This document shows, one piece after another, positions 45,781 through 56,900 of a stretch of 64,000 bases of DNA (position 1 is the first letter of the stretch; every line of letters starts with the position of its first letter). The notes under the pieces were generated by a model. The model had not been told where the DNA came from, searched no databases, and saw only the letters and a program-made list of their open reading frames with translations. The stretch comes from CAIWHR01 sp963726765 (GTDB taxonomy: Bacteria; Pseudomonadota; Gammaproteobacteria; Burkholderiales; Casimicrobiaceae): NCBI GenBank assembly GCA_963726765.1, contig CAVSDH010000014.1, forward strand, positions 62,001-126,000, given 5' to 3'. A program made the translations under genes and the position numbers.

Positions 45781-47013
45781 TCACGCTCCTGCCTGATTGC
45801 GCTGCCGCTTCAGGTGCTCCGGCATGTCCTTGTAGACGTCCTCGAACATCGTCGAGGCATTGTGCACGTGGCCGGACGCGATGCTGCCGTAGCTCTCGGC
45901 TTCCTGCTGTGCCGCAAGCACCTCCGCCTCCAGCTCCTTCTGCGTGCGGGCGAAATCGTCGTCGGTCATCGCGCCGATCGACACGAGGTGACTCTTCAGC
46001 CTCACGACGGGATCGCCCAGCGGAAAGCGCTTCCAGTCGTCCGCCGGCCGGTACTTCGACGGATCGTCCGACGTGGAGTGCGCGCCGCCGCGGTAGGTGA
46101 TCCATTCGATCAGCGTCGGTCCCAGTCCGCGACGCGCACGCTCCGCCGCCCACCCGGAGGACGCAAGCACCGCCAGGAAGTCGTTGCCGTCCACGCGCAG
46201 CGAAGCGATGCCGTTGCCGACGCCGCGGGCGGCGAAGGTGGCGGCCTCGCCGCCCGCGATACCCTGGAACGACGAAATCGCCCACTGGTTGTTGACGATG
46301 TTGAGGATCACCGGCGCCCGGTACACCGCCGCGAACGTGAGCGCGCTGTGGAAGTCCGCTTCCGCCGTGGAGCCGTCCCCGATCCACGCGGAGGCGATGC
46401 GCGTGCCGCCCTTGATCGCCGAGGCCATGCCCCAGCCCACCGCCTGGATGTACTGCGTGCCGAGGTTGCCCGAGAGGGAGAAGAAGCCGTGCCGGCGCGA
46501 CGAATACATCACCGGCATCTGACGCCCCTTGACGGGATCGCGGTCGTTCGAGAAAAGCTGGCACATCATGTCCACGAGGCTGTAGCCGCGCGCGACCAGG
46601 ATGCCCTGCTGACGGTAGGTCGGAAAGCACATGTCGTCGGGCTCGAGGGCGAGCGCCTGCCCGACGCCGATGGCCTCCTCGCCCAGGCACTGCATGTAGA
46701 ACGAAATCTTCTTCTGCCGCTGCGCAATCAGCATGCGCGCGTCGAAGAGGCGGGTTTTCAGCATCGAGCGCAGCCCGTTGCGCAGCAGCTGCGGATCCGC
46801 CTTCGGATCCCATGGACCCACGGCGCGCCCGTTGTCGTCGAGGACGCGGACCAGCGCATCGGCAACATCGACGGTCTCGAGAGGCCGGGTGTCGACTGCG
46901 GGTCGCCGCACCGCGCCCGCGGGCGACAGGTTCAGGTACGAGAAATCGGTTTCGCGGCCCGGGCGTCCGGTCGGCTCGGGGACGTGCAGCTTCAGCGGGG
47001 GATAGTGACTCAC
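45781..47013 (-). CDS. bkdA1: Branched-chain 2-oxoacid dehydrogenase E1-alpha
   Basis: About 410 residues from a GTG at 47013 (GGAG eight bases upstream), which gives the family N-terminus SHYPPLKLHVPEPTGRPG. The thiamine diphosphate motif runs from WIGDGSTAEADFHSALTF to VNNQWAISS. The phosphorylation-loop region YRGGAHSTSDDPSKYR is conserved. This subunit carries out the decarboxylation of 2-oxoisovalerate and related acids in Val/Leu/Ile breakdown. It is the first gene of bkdA1-A2-B. Confidence 0.93.
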   Translation of the reverse strand: MSHYPPLKLHVPEPTGRPGRETDFSYLNLSPAGAVRRPAVDTRPLETVDVADALVRVLDDNGRAVGPWDPKADPQLLRNGLRSMLKTRLFDARMLIAQRQKKISFYMQCLGEEAIGVGQALALEPDDMCFPTYRQQGILVARGYSLVDMMCQLFSNDRDPVKGRQMPVMYSSRRHGFFSLSGNLGTQYIQAVGWGMASAIKGGTRIASAWIGDGSTAEADFHSALTFAAVYRAPVILNIVNNQWAISSFQGIAGGEAATFAARGVGNGIASLRVDGNDFLAVLASSGWAAERARRGLGPTLIEWITYRGGAHSTSDDPSKYRPADDWKRFPLGDPVVRLKSHLVSIGAMTDDDFARTQKELEAEVLAAQQEAESYGSIASGHVHNASTMFEDVYKDMPEHLKRQRNQAGA

Positions 47014-47334
47014 TCGAATCGCTCCAGGCCTCGTGGGCTTGTCGTTTCTCCGCCCTTGGGTGTGGGCGTTCGGCGCCAGGCAACCCGGCCGCGGATGAGC
47101 CCGGCGCACAGATCGTCGCAGCATAACGCCGAAACAAAAAAACGGGAACTTCGGCCGTGCGACCGGGAGCCGATCGCGGCGGGTCACCGCGACATTGTCG
47201 GGGCGTCCGTCGCCGGCGTGGCGATGTTCGGGATCGGCATCGATGACGACGACGATTGCGTCATCCGGCGTCAATCGATGCGCATGCCCTTCGCGTCGCG
47301 CACCGAGAGCGACGCGCCATGGGAATCGCGCCGG
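47014..47334 (-). other. Non-coding region upstream of bkdA1
   Basis: About 320 bp between the response regulator stop and the bkdA1 start. I see a T-rich stretch (TTTTTTTG) near 47137-47145 and TATGCT about 20 bp on that could be a weak -10, but no convincing promoter or operator. No gene is supported here. Confidence 0.4.
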
Positions 47335-48003
47335 TCAAGCCGGCGTGCTGGCGACCAGCCCGTTCTCGATGGCGAAAGCGGTCAGCATCGACGCGTTGTG
47401 CAGGTCGAGCTTTCGCATCAGGTTCGAGCGGTGTTTCTCGACGGTCTTCACGCTGAGGCAGAGGTGCTCGGCGATGTGGCGGTTCGGACGTCCCTCGGCA
47501 ATGAACTTCAGCACCTCGCGCTCCCGCTGGGTCAGCGTGTCCCAGGGTCTGTCGCGGGAGGACGCCTTCATCGTTCCGATGTAGCCGTCGATGACCGTGC
47601 CGGCGATGTCGGGACTGAGATAGGTCTTTCCGCTCAGCGTCGTGCGCACGGCATTGTGAAGCTCTTCCTGCGTCGCGTCCTTCAGCACGTAGCCGTCGGC
47701 GCCCGCACGGAGGCTTTCGTGGATGTATTCCGCGATCCTGTGGATCGTGATGACCAGCACGCGGATCTCCGGGTTGTGGCGCTTGATCTCCCGGATGGCG
47801 TCCATGCCGTTCATTCCCGGCATCGAGATGTCCATGAGAACGAGATCCGGCTTCAGCATGCCGATCGTGCGCACGGCCGAGTGCCCGTTGTCGGCCTCGC
47901 CGACGATCTCGATGTCCGGGTCCTGCGCGAGCAGCGCGCGCAGGCCGACGCGGATGAGCGCGTGGTCCTCGACGATGGCCAGACGATGCTTTCGTGTCGT
48001 CAT
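47335..48003 (-). CDS. LuxR/NarL-type response regulator
   Basis: 222 residues. The receiver domain has the acidic pair Glu12-Asp13, phospho-acceptor Asp58 (LVLMDISMPG) and Lys in YVLKDATQEE. The C-terminal HTH (LTQREREVLKFIAEGRPNRHIAEHLCLSVKTVEKHRSNLMRKLDLHN) is of the NarL/FixJ type. It follows the cytochrome/binding-protein gene by about 40 bp on the same strand, so it is likely the last gene of the copper-oxidase operon. No histidine kinase is in the window. Confidence 0.94.
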   Translation of the reverse strand: MTTRKHRLAIVEDHALIRVGLRALLAQDPDIEIVGEADNGHSAVRTIGMLKPDLVLMDISMPGMNGMDAIREIKRHNPEIRVLVITIHRIAEYIHESLRAGADGYVLKDATQEELHNAVRTTLSGKTYLSPDIAGTVIDGYIGTMKASSRDRPWDTLTQREREVLKFIAEGRPNRHIAEHLCLSVKTVEKHRSNLMRKLDLHNASMLTAFAIENGLVASTPA

Positions 48004-48043
48004 CGATCGACCCCGCTCGTCGATGCCGCCCGAGGGTGCGCGT

Positions 48044-49778
48044 TCACGGGACGATCCACGCGGAAAGTGCCTTCAGCTGGCGGTCATCCGGGCCGCCCGC
48101 CTGCACGATGTAGGCGCCCTTCGACGCGTAGCGCTGGCCGGGCCCCAGCGTCGGGTGCGGATAAATCGACGTTTCGTAGGCGTTGCCCATCCGGTGCTCG
48201 ATTCGTTCGAGCAGGAATTCGCGGGAAAACGCATCCATGCCATGCGACATCACGGCGGTGGTGACGGTCACCGCCAGGTAGGCGTTCATCTGCACCTTTT
48301 CGTCCCCGGGTGCGATGCCCTTGCTCTGCAGCCAGACCTTGACCGGGCGAAGCCTCGTTTCGCGCGTCTGAGGCAGGTCCTGCGGGTAGACCCATCGCAC
48401 GCGGTCGTCGCCGCCGGCCGCGAGGTCCGTTCGCGTGCCTTCGGTGAGCGTCGACGACAGGTAGATTGCCCTGACCTGGGAGCCCGGTCCGGTCAGTGCC
48501 TGCGTTTCGGCGAGATCGGGCGGCGACAACCAGAGTATCAGCGTCGCGCGAGGCGACTCCGTCGCCAGCGCTTGCCAGAAAGACTTGAGGGGACTCGCCT
48601 CCAGCACTCGTTCCTGCAGGTCGCGTCCCGCGAGGTCCTTCCACTCCTTTCTGAAGGCATCTGCGGCGACGGCGCCGGGTTCGCCGCGGCGGAATACCTG
48701 AATGACGGTCCCCGGCTCGTCCTGCACCTCCAGAAACTTGGCCAGGGCCTTCGCTTCGAGCGTGATTCCCTTGGAAAGGTATACGGTGTAGTACCCGAAA
48801 TTCTCGACCACCGGCAACTCGGTTTGCGGCAACACGCACGGGACCTTGAATCGCTCGCTGAATTCGTGAATGGGGAGCCAGCTCGTGTTCCCCAGGCCGC
48901 CGATCAGCGCAAAGACCGGCTGCCTGGTGTAGAGGGCCTCCAGCTGTCCGCCCCAGGTGTCGCTCCCTCCGCTCAGATCCCAGACGTGCAGCACCCATTC
49001 ACGATAAGTGCGGCCCAGGCGCACGAGTCCCGCACGCTCGCGCCGCGCCTCGGCGCGCAGACCCGCGTTCCGGTCCTCGATGTAACTTTGCAGTATGTCG
49101 AGCATCGCGCGGCGTTTCGTCGCATCGACGCCGGGCTGAATCACCGTCGCGAAGTGAACCTGCTCCTCGGTGATGCCTGGAGCGCTTTGCGCCGAAAGCG
49201 TCCGGAGATAGGCGACGAGCGCGCTCATCTCGCCGTCGTCGAGCGCGTAGCGCGGCATCCCCGGGTCCATTTCGCGCCCGGTCACATCGATGCCGTTCCT
49301 GAGGGCCCGCGCCAGCGAAGCGTCGTCGTACGGGGGGCGTTGCCGAGTGCCGGTAAATGCGGCGAGCCGGGCATTGCGCAGCGAAGCCGCGGCGGCCCGC
49401 GAGGCGTCGGTGGAATCGACGGGCACCGGGCGCGCTATGGGGGGCACGGCAGCGGCGTCGAGCGGCCGCGCCGCCTGTTCGCCAAAAAGCGCGGGACCGG
49501 TAATCGACCGGATCTGCAGCGCGCCCTCGCTGATGCCGTATCCGCTGCGACGGTGGCAGCCTTCGCATGCGGCGCTCGCGCCTTCGCGCCGCACGTTTGC
49601 CTGCGCCACGCCGATGAGCGGACGGCCGTCGGGCAAGCACGCCGTCGCGGTAGATCTTCTCGCCGGCGGCGCGAAGATCGGCCTCGCTTATGCCGGCGAT
49701 TCCACTCGTGCCCTGGGCGAACGCGGCATCCGGCAGATGCACGAGGGCGGCCAGGACCAGCATCGCGAGCCGCCACAT
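48044..49778 (-). CDS. Cytochrome c - periplasmic binding protein fusion (frameshift near 49635)
   Basis: About 578 residues after repair. A signal peptide (ending near AAFAQ) leads to a cytochrome c domain: CEGCH near residue 75 and a methionine in GREMDPGMPRYALDDGEMSALVAYL. From about 190 on, the sequence is like ABC-type branched-chain-amino-acid binding proteins (WGGQLEALYTRQPVFALIGGLGNTSWLPIHEFSERFKVPCVLPQ, and FLEVQDEPGTVIQVF). One extra T near 49635 splits the frames. The fusion suggests a redox-active sensor or a receptor that reports to the adjacent response regulator; this is inference. Confidence 0.78.
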
Positions 49779-49808
49779 GGTTCCCTGCCGCTGTCGACGA
49801 TAACGATC

Positions 49809-50543
49809 CTACTTTACTGCAACCTTGACGAATTCGCGCGCCAGGTCCGACGGGCTCGCGAATCCCTCGATTCGCACCCAGGACTTGCCCGGCGCGGACC
49901 GCATCAAGGTGACGGGCTGGTGCTCCATCTTGTCGCTGTAGTACGTACCGAAAGCGCGCTGCACCGCCACGATGTTCTCCACGCTGCCCGTCAGGAACAC
50001 CCATCGTGGACCCGCGTCGAATTTGCCCGCATAGGCCTTGAGCTGCTGCGGGGTGTCGTTTTCCGGATCGATCGAGATCGAGACCATGCGCAGCTTTCCG
50101 GCATTGGCGCCCAACTCGCGCGGAACGTCGGAAAAGATGCTGGACATCACCGGGCAGATCGCGGTGCAGGTCGTGAAGATGAAATTGATCATCACGGGCT
50201 CGTCGGCTGCGAGCATGTCGCGCAGGCGCACCGGCTTCGCGTTCTGGTCGACGAGTGTCACGTCGGGCACCGAGTAGGGCTGCACGTGACGCACGTATTC
50301 ACCGACGTTGGTGTCCGGCTTTGCGGTGTGCTGGTGCTCCGCGTGGGCCAGGTGCTGATGCGCATCGGGTGCCGCGCTCGAGTCCGCCGCTGCGGCCGCA
50401 TGCTGATGCCCGTCGTGGGCGACGCCCGTCCCGGCGACGGCCAGCGAGCCGCCCGCGACCAGCGCGGCGACCAAAAAGAGTCGCCGGGTCGCGCGCCTGA
50501 TTCGCCAATCGATCATCACGTTTCCTTCGATTTTCGAGTTCAT
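49809..50543 (-). CDS. SCO1/SenC-family copper chaperone
   Basis: 244 residues. A signal or anchor segment (residues about 20-42) is followed by a His-rich linker with HDGHQH and HAEHQH. The thioredoxin-like SCO domain has the copper pair in FTTCTAICPVMSS (Cys near 131-135) and the later His in the ISIDPENDTP...QPVTLMRS region. It delivers copper to cuproproteins in the periplasm. The start is either 50543, which overlaps the protease stop (ATGA), or 50516, which has AAGGA upstream. Its place among copper-oxidase-like genes fits a maturation role. Confidence 0.92.
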   Translation of the reverse strand: MNSKIEGNVMIDWRIRRATRRLFLVAALVAGGSLAVAGTGVAHDGHQHAAAAADSSAAPDAHQHLAHAEHQHTAKPDTNVGEYVRHVQPYSVPDVTLVDQNAKPVRLRDMLAADEPVMINFIFTTCTAICPVMSSIFSDVPRELGANAGKLRMVSISIDPENDTPQQLKAYAGKFDAGPRWVFLTGSVENIVAVQRAFGTYYSDKMEHQPVTLMRSAPGKSWVRIEGFASPSDLAREFVKVAVK

Positions 50544-53220
50544 TGCACCGTGACCGTCACGGTGGCCGTGTTCGAGGTCGTGCCGAGGTTGTCCTTCACC
50601 GTGTAGCTGAAGGTCTCCGTGCCCCGGAATGACCGCCTTGGCGTGTAGGACACCGTGCCGCTCGCGTTGACCGTGACGCTGCCGCCTTGAGTAGGCGACT
50701 TGACGATCTTCACGCTGCCCGGATTGAGACTCCCGTCTGGATCGCTGTCGTTCGAAAGCACGCTCAACACCTGAGCCGTGTAGCTGCTGCCGGACCGGTA
50801 GGGCGCGGCATACGAATCGTTCACCGCGACCGGCGCGCGGTTGACCGTGACCGTGATCGTCGACGTCGTGCTGTTGCCCGCGGCGTCGGTGGCGACGGCC
50901 CTGAGCGTGTGCGCCCCGCTGGTTGCCGTTGCCGAACTCCAGGACGTCGAATACGGCGCCGACGTGTCGGTCTTGAGGAGCGCGGCGTCGACGTAGAACT
51001 CCACTTTCGAAACGCCGACGTTGTCCGACGCCGAGGCGGCGATCGTGACCGTTCCGGTGATCGTCGCGCCTGCCGCCGGCGACGTGATCGCGACCGTGGG
51101 CGGCGTCGTATCCGGCACGACGTTCGACACGGTGACGGAGATCGTCGTCGAGCTTCCGGCGTTGCCGGCCGCATCGGTAGCGATTGCCTTCAGCGTGTGC
51201 GATCCATTGGCCGCGGTCTTCGTGTTCCAGGCGAACGAGTACGGCGCCGACGTGCCGGTCGCGAACAACGCGCCGTCGAGATAGAGGTCGACCTTGGTGA
51301 CGCCGACGTTGTCCGACGCCGACGCGGTGACGCTGATCGTCCCGGACACCGTCGCGCCTGCGGACGGTGAGCTGATCGAGGCGGTGGGCGGCGTGGTATC
51401 CGGCGGGATGTTGTTGACCGTTACGGTGATCGTCGCCGAGTTCCCGGCGTTGCCGGCCGCGTCGGAAGCGGTTGCCCTGAGCGTATGCGATCCGTTGGTC
51501 GCGGTCGTCGTGTTCCAGGCGAACGCGTACGGCGCCGACGTGCCGGTCGCGAACAACGCGCCGTCGAGATAGAGGTCGACCCTGGTGACGCCGACGTCAT
51601 CCGACGCCGACACGGTGACGCTGATCGTCCCCGTCACCGTCGCGCCGGCGGCAGGCGATCCGATGGATGCGGTGGGCGGAGTCGTGTCCGGCGGCGTGTT
51701 CGACACGGTCACCGTGATCGTCGTCGAGCCGCCGGCATTGCCGGCCGCATCGGAAGCGATCGCTTGCAGCGTGTGCGACCCGTTGCTCAGTGCGTCGTGT
51801 CCCAGGCGAACGAGTAGGGCGCCGACGCGTCGGACGCGAACAGGGCGCCGTCGACGTAGAGGTCGACGTTCACTACACCGACGTTGTCCGACGCGGAAAC
51901 GTCGACGACGACGGTGCCGGAAACCGTGGACCCGTCAGCGAGGGAGGTGAGCGACGCGGTCGGCGGTGCCGTGTCCGGCGGCGGCGTATACCCGATTGCG
52001 GCCGAGACCGCTGCAAAGGCGTTGACTCGCCCGTACCCGAAGCCCTGGTCGTAGCCCGCAGTCCCGCCGTCGGTCGCAGTCGCTTCCAGGATCTCGGTCA
52101 CCTGTGCGGCCGTGAGCAGGGGATTCACGGCGTACACGAGCGCCGCGACGCCCGCGACGACGGGGCTTGCGAGCGACGTGCCGGAATCGGCGAAATAGGC
52201 GCCGCCGAGAGCTGTGGTCAGGATGTTGGTGCCCGGCGCGGAAATGTCGACGTAGGGCCCCATGCTGGAGAAGTACGCCACGGAGTCGGTCTCGTCGGTC
52301 GCCGAAACCGACAGCAGGAACGGCGTTTCCGGTGTCGTGTCGACGCACCCGCAGTTGCCCGACGCCGCCACGACCAGCGTGCCGCGGTTGTACGCATACT
52401 CGGCGGCGGCGCGGATCGTCGCATTGGCGGCGACGCCGTTGAAGCTGAGGTTCATGACGCTCGCGCCGTGATCGGCGGCCCAGGTAATGCCACCTGCGAT
52501 GGACGCCGACGTTGCGGCTCCCGAGTTGTTCGTGACGCGGACCGGCATGAGCGAGGATTGCCACGCCACGGACGCGACGCCGTCCGCGTTATTGCTCGCG
52601 GCGGCGGCGACACCGGCCACTTCGGTCCCGTGACCGTACGAGTCCAGCGTGTTCGTCGTGTGGTCGTAACTGTTGTAGCCCGGTACGAGCTTCCCTGCGA
52701 GGTCGGGGTGGTAGGGATCGATCCCGCTGTCGAGAATCGCGATCACGACACCGGGCGCGCCCTGCGTGAGGTCCCAGGCCTGCGGCGCCAGGATCCTCGG
52801 GAGGTGCCACTGACTTGCATATCCCGGATCGTTGGGCGTGACGCCGGGGTCGAGGATGTAGTTCTTCTCGACGAACTTGACTTCGGGCACACGGGAGAGC
52901 AGTTGTGCGATCAGATCCATGAGCACGTTGGGCACGCGAAGGCGCACGACCCGGATCTGCCCGATCTGCTCGACGAACGCCGCGCCGTGTGCGCGATAGA
53001 TGTTCTGCGCCCGTTCCGGCCGGACGCCGGCGCGCAGGCCGACAAGGAGTTCGCCGGCGACCCACTGCGGCGCCTTCGTGTTCGCGGCGTGGGCGGGAAA
53101 TGCGCCGGCCATGCCGACGACGACGATCAGGGCGGCAGCGAGGATCGACGCGAGGCCACGCAACGTTCGCACGGGTCGCCGCGGCATTGCCATGGAACAG
53201 AGCAGTCGTTTCAGGTTCAT
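50540..53220 (-). CDS. Subtilisin-like secreted protease with tandem Ig-like repeats (frameshift near 51795)
   Basis: About 893 residues after repair. A signal peptide and an inhibitor-type prodomain (LLVGLRAGVRPERAQNIY...VKFVEKNYIL) precede the S8 catalytic domain: Asp in AILDSGID (about 163), His in DSYGHGTEVAG (about 195) and Ser in SGTSLASPVVAG (about 347). Four Ig-like repeats of 96 residues (TPPTASI.SPAAGATV.GTI.V..SASDNVGV...) and a cadherin-like end domain follow. The DNA period is 288 bp, but the unit holding the frameshift is 287, which pins a one-base loss. It is exported and probably processes surface proteins of the operon. Confidence 0.87.
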
Positions 53221-53339
53221 GTCGTGCATCCTTTGGCGAACTGTCCGGTGTTCGTTTCCGTCGATCGTGCGGACCTCATCGCCGGTGAAATCCGTTGCCT
53301 TTCCCTCGCAGAAGTCGGCCCCGCCGCAGCAATTCCGCG

Positions 53340-53856
53340 TCACTGCACCTTCACCGGTCCCAGGCGCACGTCGCCCATCGCGACCACCACTTCGGTGCCG
53401 GGCTTGATCGCGTTGCGCGCGTTCGGGTACAGGATGAAATACACGGCACCGTCGCCGAACTTGGCGCCGTGCAGCGCATGACCCGGCGCGTGCAGCGGCG
53501 GCTCGTTTCCCGCGATGAGCATCGGGGCGTTGGCTGCGTTGCCGAGGAGCTTTGCTGGCCTTCTTCGCATCGAGGACCTTGAAGCGGACGTCGACCAGAC
53601 CGCCCTGGGCCGCCAATCCGACCTGCGTGATCTGGATGCCGTACTCGATCTCGAGAGCGCTGGGCGGTGGCAGCTGCATCTTGTGCATCGCCGGCTGTGC
53701 GGCCGGGCTTTCTGGTTTGGGCGCGGTGGCAACGACCTGCGGCGTGACGGCCGGTGCCGTCGATTCGGCCGTCGCGCCGCCTTGCACGGCGCAGCCGCCC
53801 ATCGCCAGCGGCAGGAGCGCGGTTACCAGGACAGTTCTGCAGAAATCGTGGTTCAT
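53340..53856 (-). CDS. Small lipoprotein in copper-oxidase operon (frameshift near 53557)
   Basis: About 172 residues after repair. The signal ends in a lipobox MGGC near residue 22. A Pro/Ala-rich linker leads to IEYGIQITQVGLAAQGGLVDVRFKVLDAKKA, and after one extra A the neighbouring frame continues LLGNAANAPMLIAGNEPPLHAP...GAVYFILYPNARNAIKPGTEVVVAMGDV. The compact beta-rich domain is not one I recognise. Position between the copper-oxidase proteins and the protease suggests an accessory or assembly factor. Confidence 0.75.
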
Positions 53857-53997
53857 GGCTTCTTTCCGTCGTTGCGGATTCGCGTGATGTCGACTCGTAA
53901 CCGCGCCACTCGCGTTGCGTGACTCTTGAAGACTTCGGGGAGACGTCCCGACAGGAGAGTTCTGCCGGGACGCCTGCTCCGATCTATTGCGCGTTGC

Positions 53998-56900
53998 TTA
54001 CGGTCCAATCAGCGGCGACACCGAGCGCTTGGACGCGAAGCCGTCGAAGTACTCGAGCGTCGAATTCCCACCCGAGGTCACCGACCCCAGCCGCATGCCG
54101 CCCACCGCGTTGGTGCTGGTAGTGGTGAGAGTCTGCTGCGCCACGGCACCGTTGACGTAGAGGGCCAGAGTGCCCGCACCCGGCCCGCCGCTTCCGGCGG
54201 CCTGCCAGACCACTTCGATACGGTTGCTCGCGCTGTTGGTGAGGTTGGTCCACGTCGTATTCGTGGTACCGGTGCCAACCTGGATCTGCACCTGCGACTG
54301 TGTGCCGCTCATCCGATAGCGAACGCGGAACACCGTCGTGCCGCCCGTTGTCCTGGCAACGAAGATATCCTGGTTGTTGCCCGTGTTGCCGTGTGGGTTG
54401 AAATAGAACCGCGCATCGAACGTCGGAGCAGGGGCTGGACAGCCGGCGAAGTCGTACTGGACATAGTTGGTGTTGTTGCCCTGCGCCTGCATACCGAAGC
54501 TGCCGACCAGCAATGCCGCAGCCGTCGCATTCAGCCGTGACGTGGTGTTGGTCGAGCGGCTGGTCCAGTTGGTCAACGGGTTAAGCGTTCCCGTCTCGAA
54601 GCCGTCCGAGAAGATCGCGTCGGCCAGAGTGCCAGTGACCGTGAGCGTCGCAGTGCGGACTCCATTGCCCCCTGTGCTCCAGTTGGTTGCGACGTCGCGA
54701 ATGCGGGTGCGCACCGTGTACGAGCAGCCGGCCAGCAGCGACGCCGTCGGGATTTGCGTGACCGGGTTCGCAGCCGGAAGGGCGAAGGCCGTCCCGGTGC
54801 CTGCCGTGATGTTGGTCGTTCCGAACCACCATTCGCCGCCCGCAAGGCCGCTGGCGAGGCCGGCGACCGCGGATCGTATCGCACCGTTCACCGTTGAGGC
54901 CCACCGACGCGGTCCCGGCGGCGATCGAGGCTGGCGTCAACGAGATGCTCGAGAACGTCGGCGCCGTGCGGTCGATCAGCAGCGTTGCGACGCCGTGCCC
55001 GTACTCCAGTTGCCAGCGGCGTCCATGGCGCGCACGTAGACCCGGTGGTTACCCGCCGAGAGCGAGCGACAGCACGTCTGTCGGAATGATCTGCGCTGAA
55101 CGTCGTTGCGGATGTCGCGGCCATCGCTGTGCCGCTTCCCGCCACGCCGGCGGTGTCGATGTAGAACTCGCCGCCGCCGATGACGCAGGTTGCGGGCGGG
55201 CATGCCGTATCCGCTCCCGTCCCGGTGATCGTCACCGGTGCGTTGTTCGAAGCGGTCGGCGTCAGCGCGGCGGAGCTGATCGTCGGCACCGTCCGGTCGA
55301 TCATCAACGTCATGGCGGTGGTCGCGCCCCAGTTGCCGACTGCGTCCTTGCCGCGCACGAAGATCGTATGCGGACCCGCGGCTAGCGCGCCGATGTTCGC
55401 AATCGGGATGTCGGCGTAGACGACCTCATTCGCACCGTCCCAGGCGCCGTCGCTGGGCACGAACGGGAAGCCTGTCCCGGCGGCACCCGCGACACAGGCG
55501 CTGTCCGGAAGAGTTGCGCACAGGAATCCTTCTGCAGCGCCGACGCTGGTCAACGATCCGCTCGCGATGGTCGCTGTGACACGCACGACCAGATTGGTCG
55601 AGTCGAGCGTCTTCGCACCGTTGTTCGGATTGGGCGCGGCGCTCACGTTCGACGTGACCGGACCGGCGCCGGCGCCAACGACCTGGACGTCGACCGTTGC
55701 GGGCGGACCCCAGTTGCCAAGCGCGTCCATGCTGTGGACGTAGATCGTGCCAGCAGCGACAGGAGGCGGAATCGTCGCGCTGATGCTGGCGATCGGAGCT
55801 GCGACGATCGGCAGCCCGGCGACGCCGGTCATGGCGACGCCCGTTCCGTTGGCGCCGGCGGCCCCGATGAAGTACTCGGCCGCCGTGATGTTGCTTCCAC
55901 CCGAGGCTGTATCGTTCGCGGTACCCGACAGGACGACCGCGACCGAACCACTGCTCGGGTTCGGCGTCACGCCGAGGGCCGATGTCGTGGGTCCCGTCAC
56001 ATCGTTGTTGATCACCGCCGACTGGAACGGTCCCCAGTTGCCGGCAGCGTCCACCCCATGCACGTAGACCCTGTGGGTTCCGGTGAGCGCAAGCACGCCG
56101 CTCGACGTTCACGGTGGGTACTCCAAACGCGCCGACCATGGCCGTGCCGGTACCGTTTGCACCGGTGGTGTCGACGAAGAATTCCGCGGCGGTGACGTTG
56201 GAGTTACCGGTGGCCACATCGCTGACGGTGGCGCTGACGGACGTGGAGGTCAGGACGACCGCAGTAGTCGCCGGTCCGATCGTGTCACCGGTGGACGTGC
56301 CGGTAGCAGTGACGAACGTGAGCATCCCGCCGAAACCGGGCGCTCCATTGTTGTGGAGCATCAGCCTGCCGTCGTACACGGCATATCGGCTGTCGGTGCT
56401 TACCGTTGCGGGAAGCGTGACGATCGTATCCATCGTCTTTCCCGGTGCGACGGTTTCCGCGACCCGCTTGCCGGGGAACAGAAGGGCATTGCCGTCCTGG
56501 GCAATGAGATCCTGTGTCAGGCCGAGCGTCGCCATCGAGTGGTGCTGAACGCCGGCGTTGACGTAGCGCAGCAGCACCTTCGTTCCGGCAGCACCGGGGA
56601 TCGGATCGGTGCTGGGATACGCCTTGCCGTTGATCAGGAAATACCTCGGCGCGAAGTCGCGCATGTCGAAGGCAGCCGGGTTGCCATTGAGCACAGGGTC
56701 GATCTCGCTCAGCAGGAGCACCGCGTCGGAGTCGAAGGCAGTCGCCGCAGAGTCGTACGCCTGACCCGCTGTCGCCGAACGCACGACAAGCGCGCCGTAC
56801 AGGCCCATCGCCGGCTGGTGCTGCGCCTTGGGCAGCAGGCCCGCTTCGTACAGATAGGTGCCGGGGCGGGTGGCGGTGAAGCTGTAGACCTTCGTCTCCA

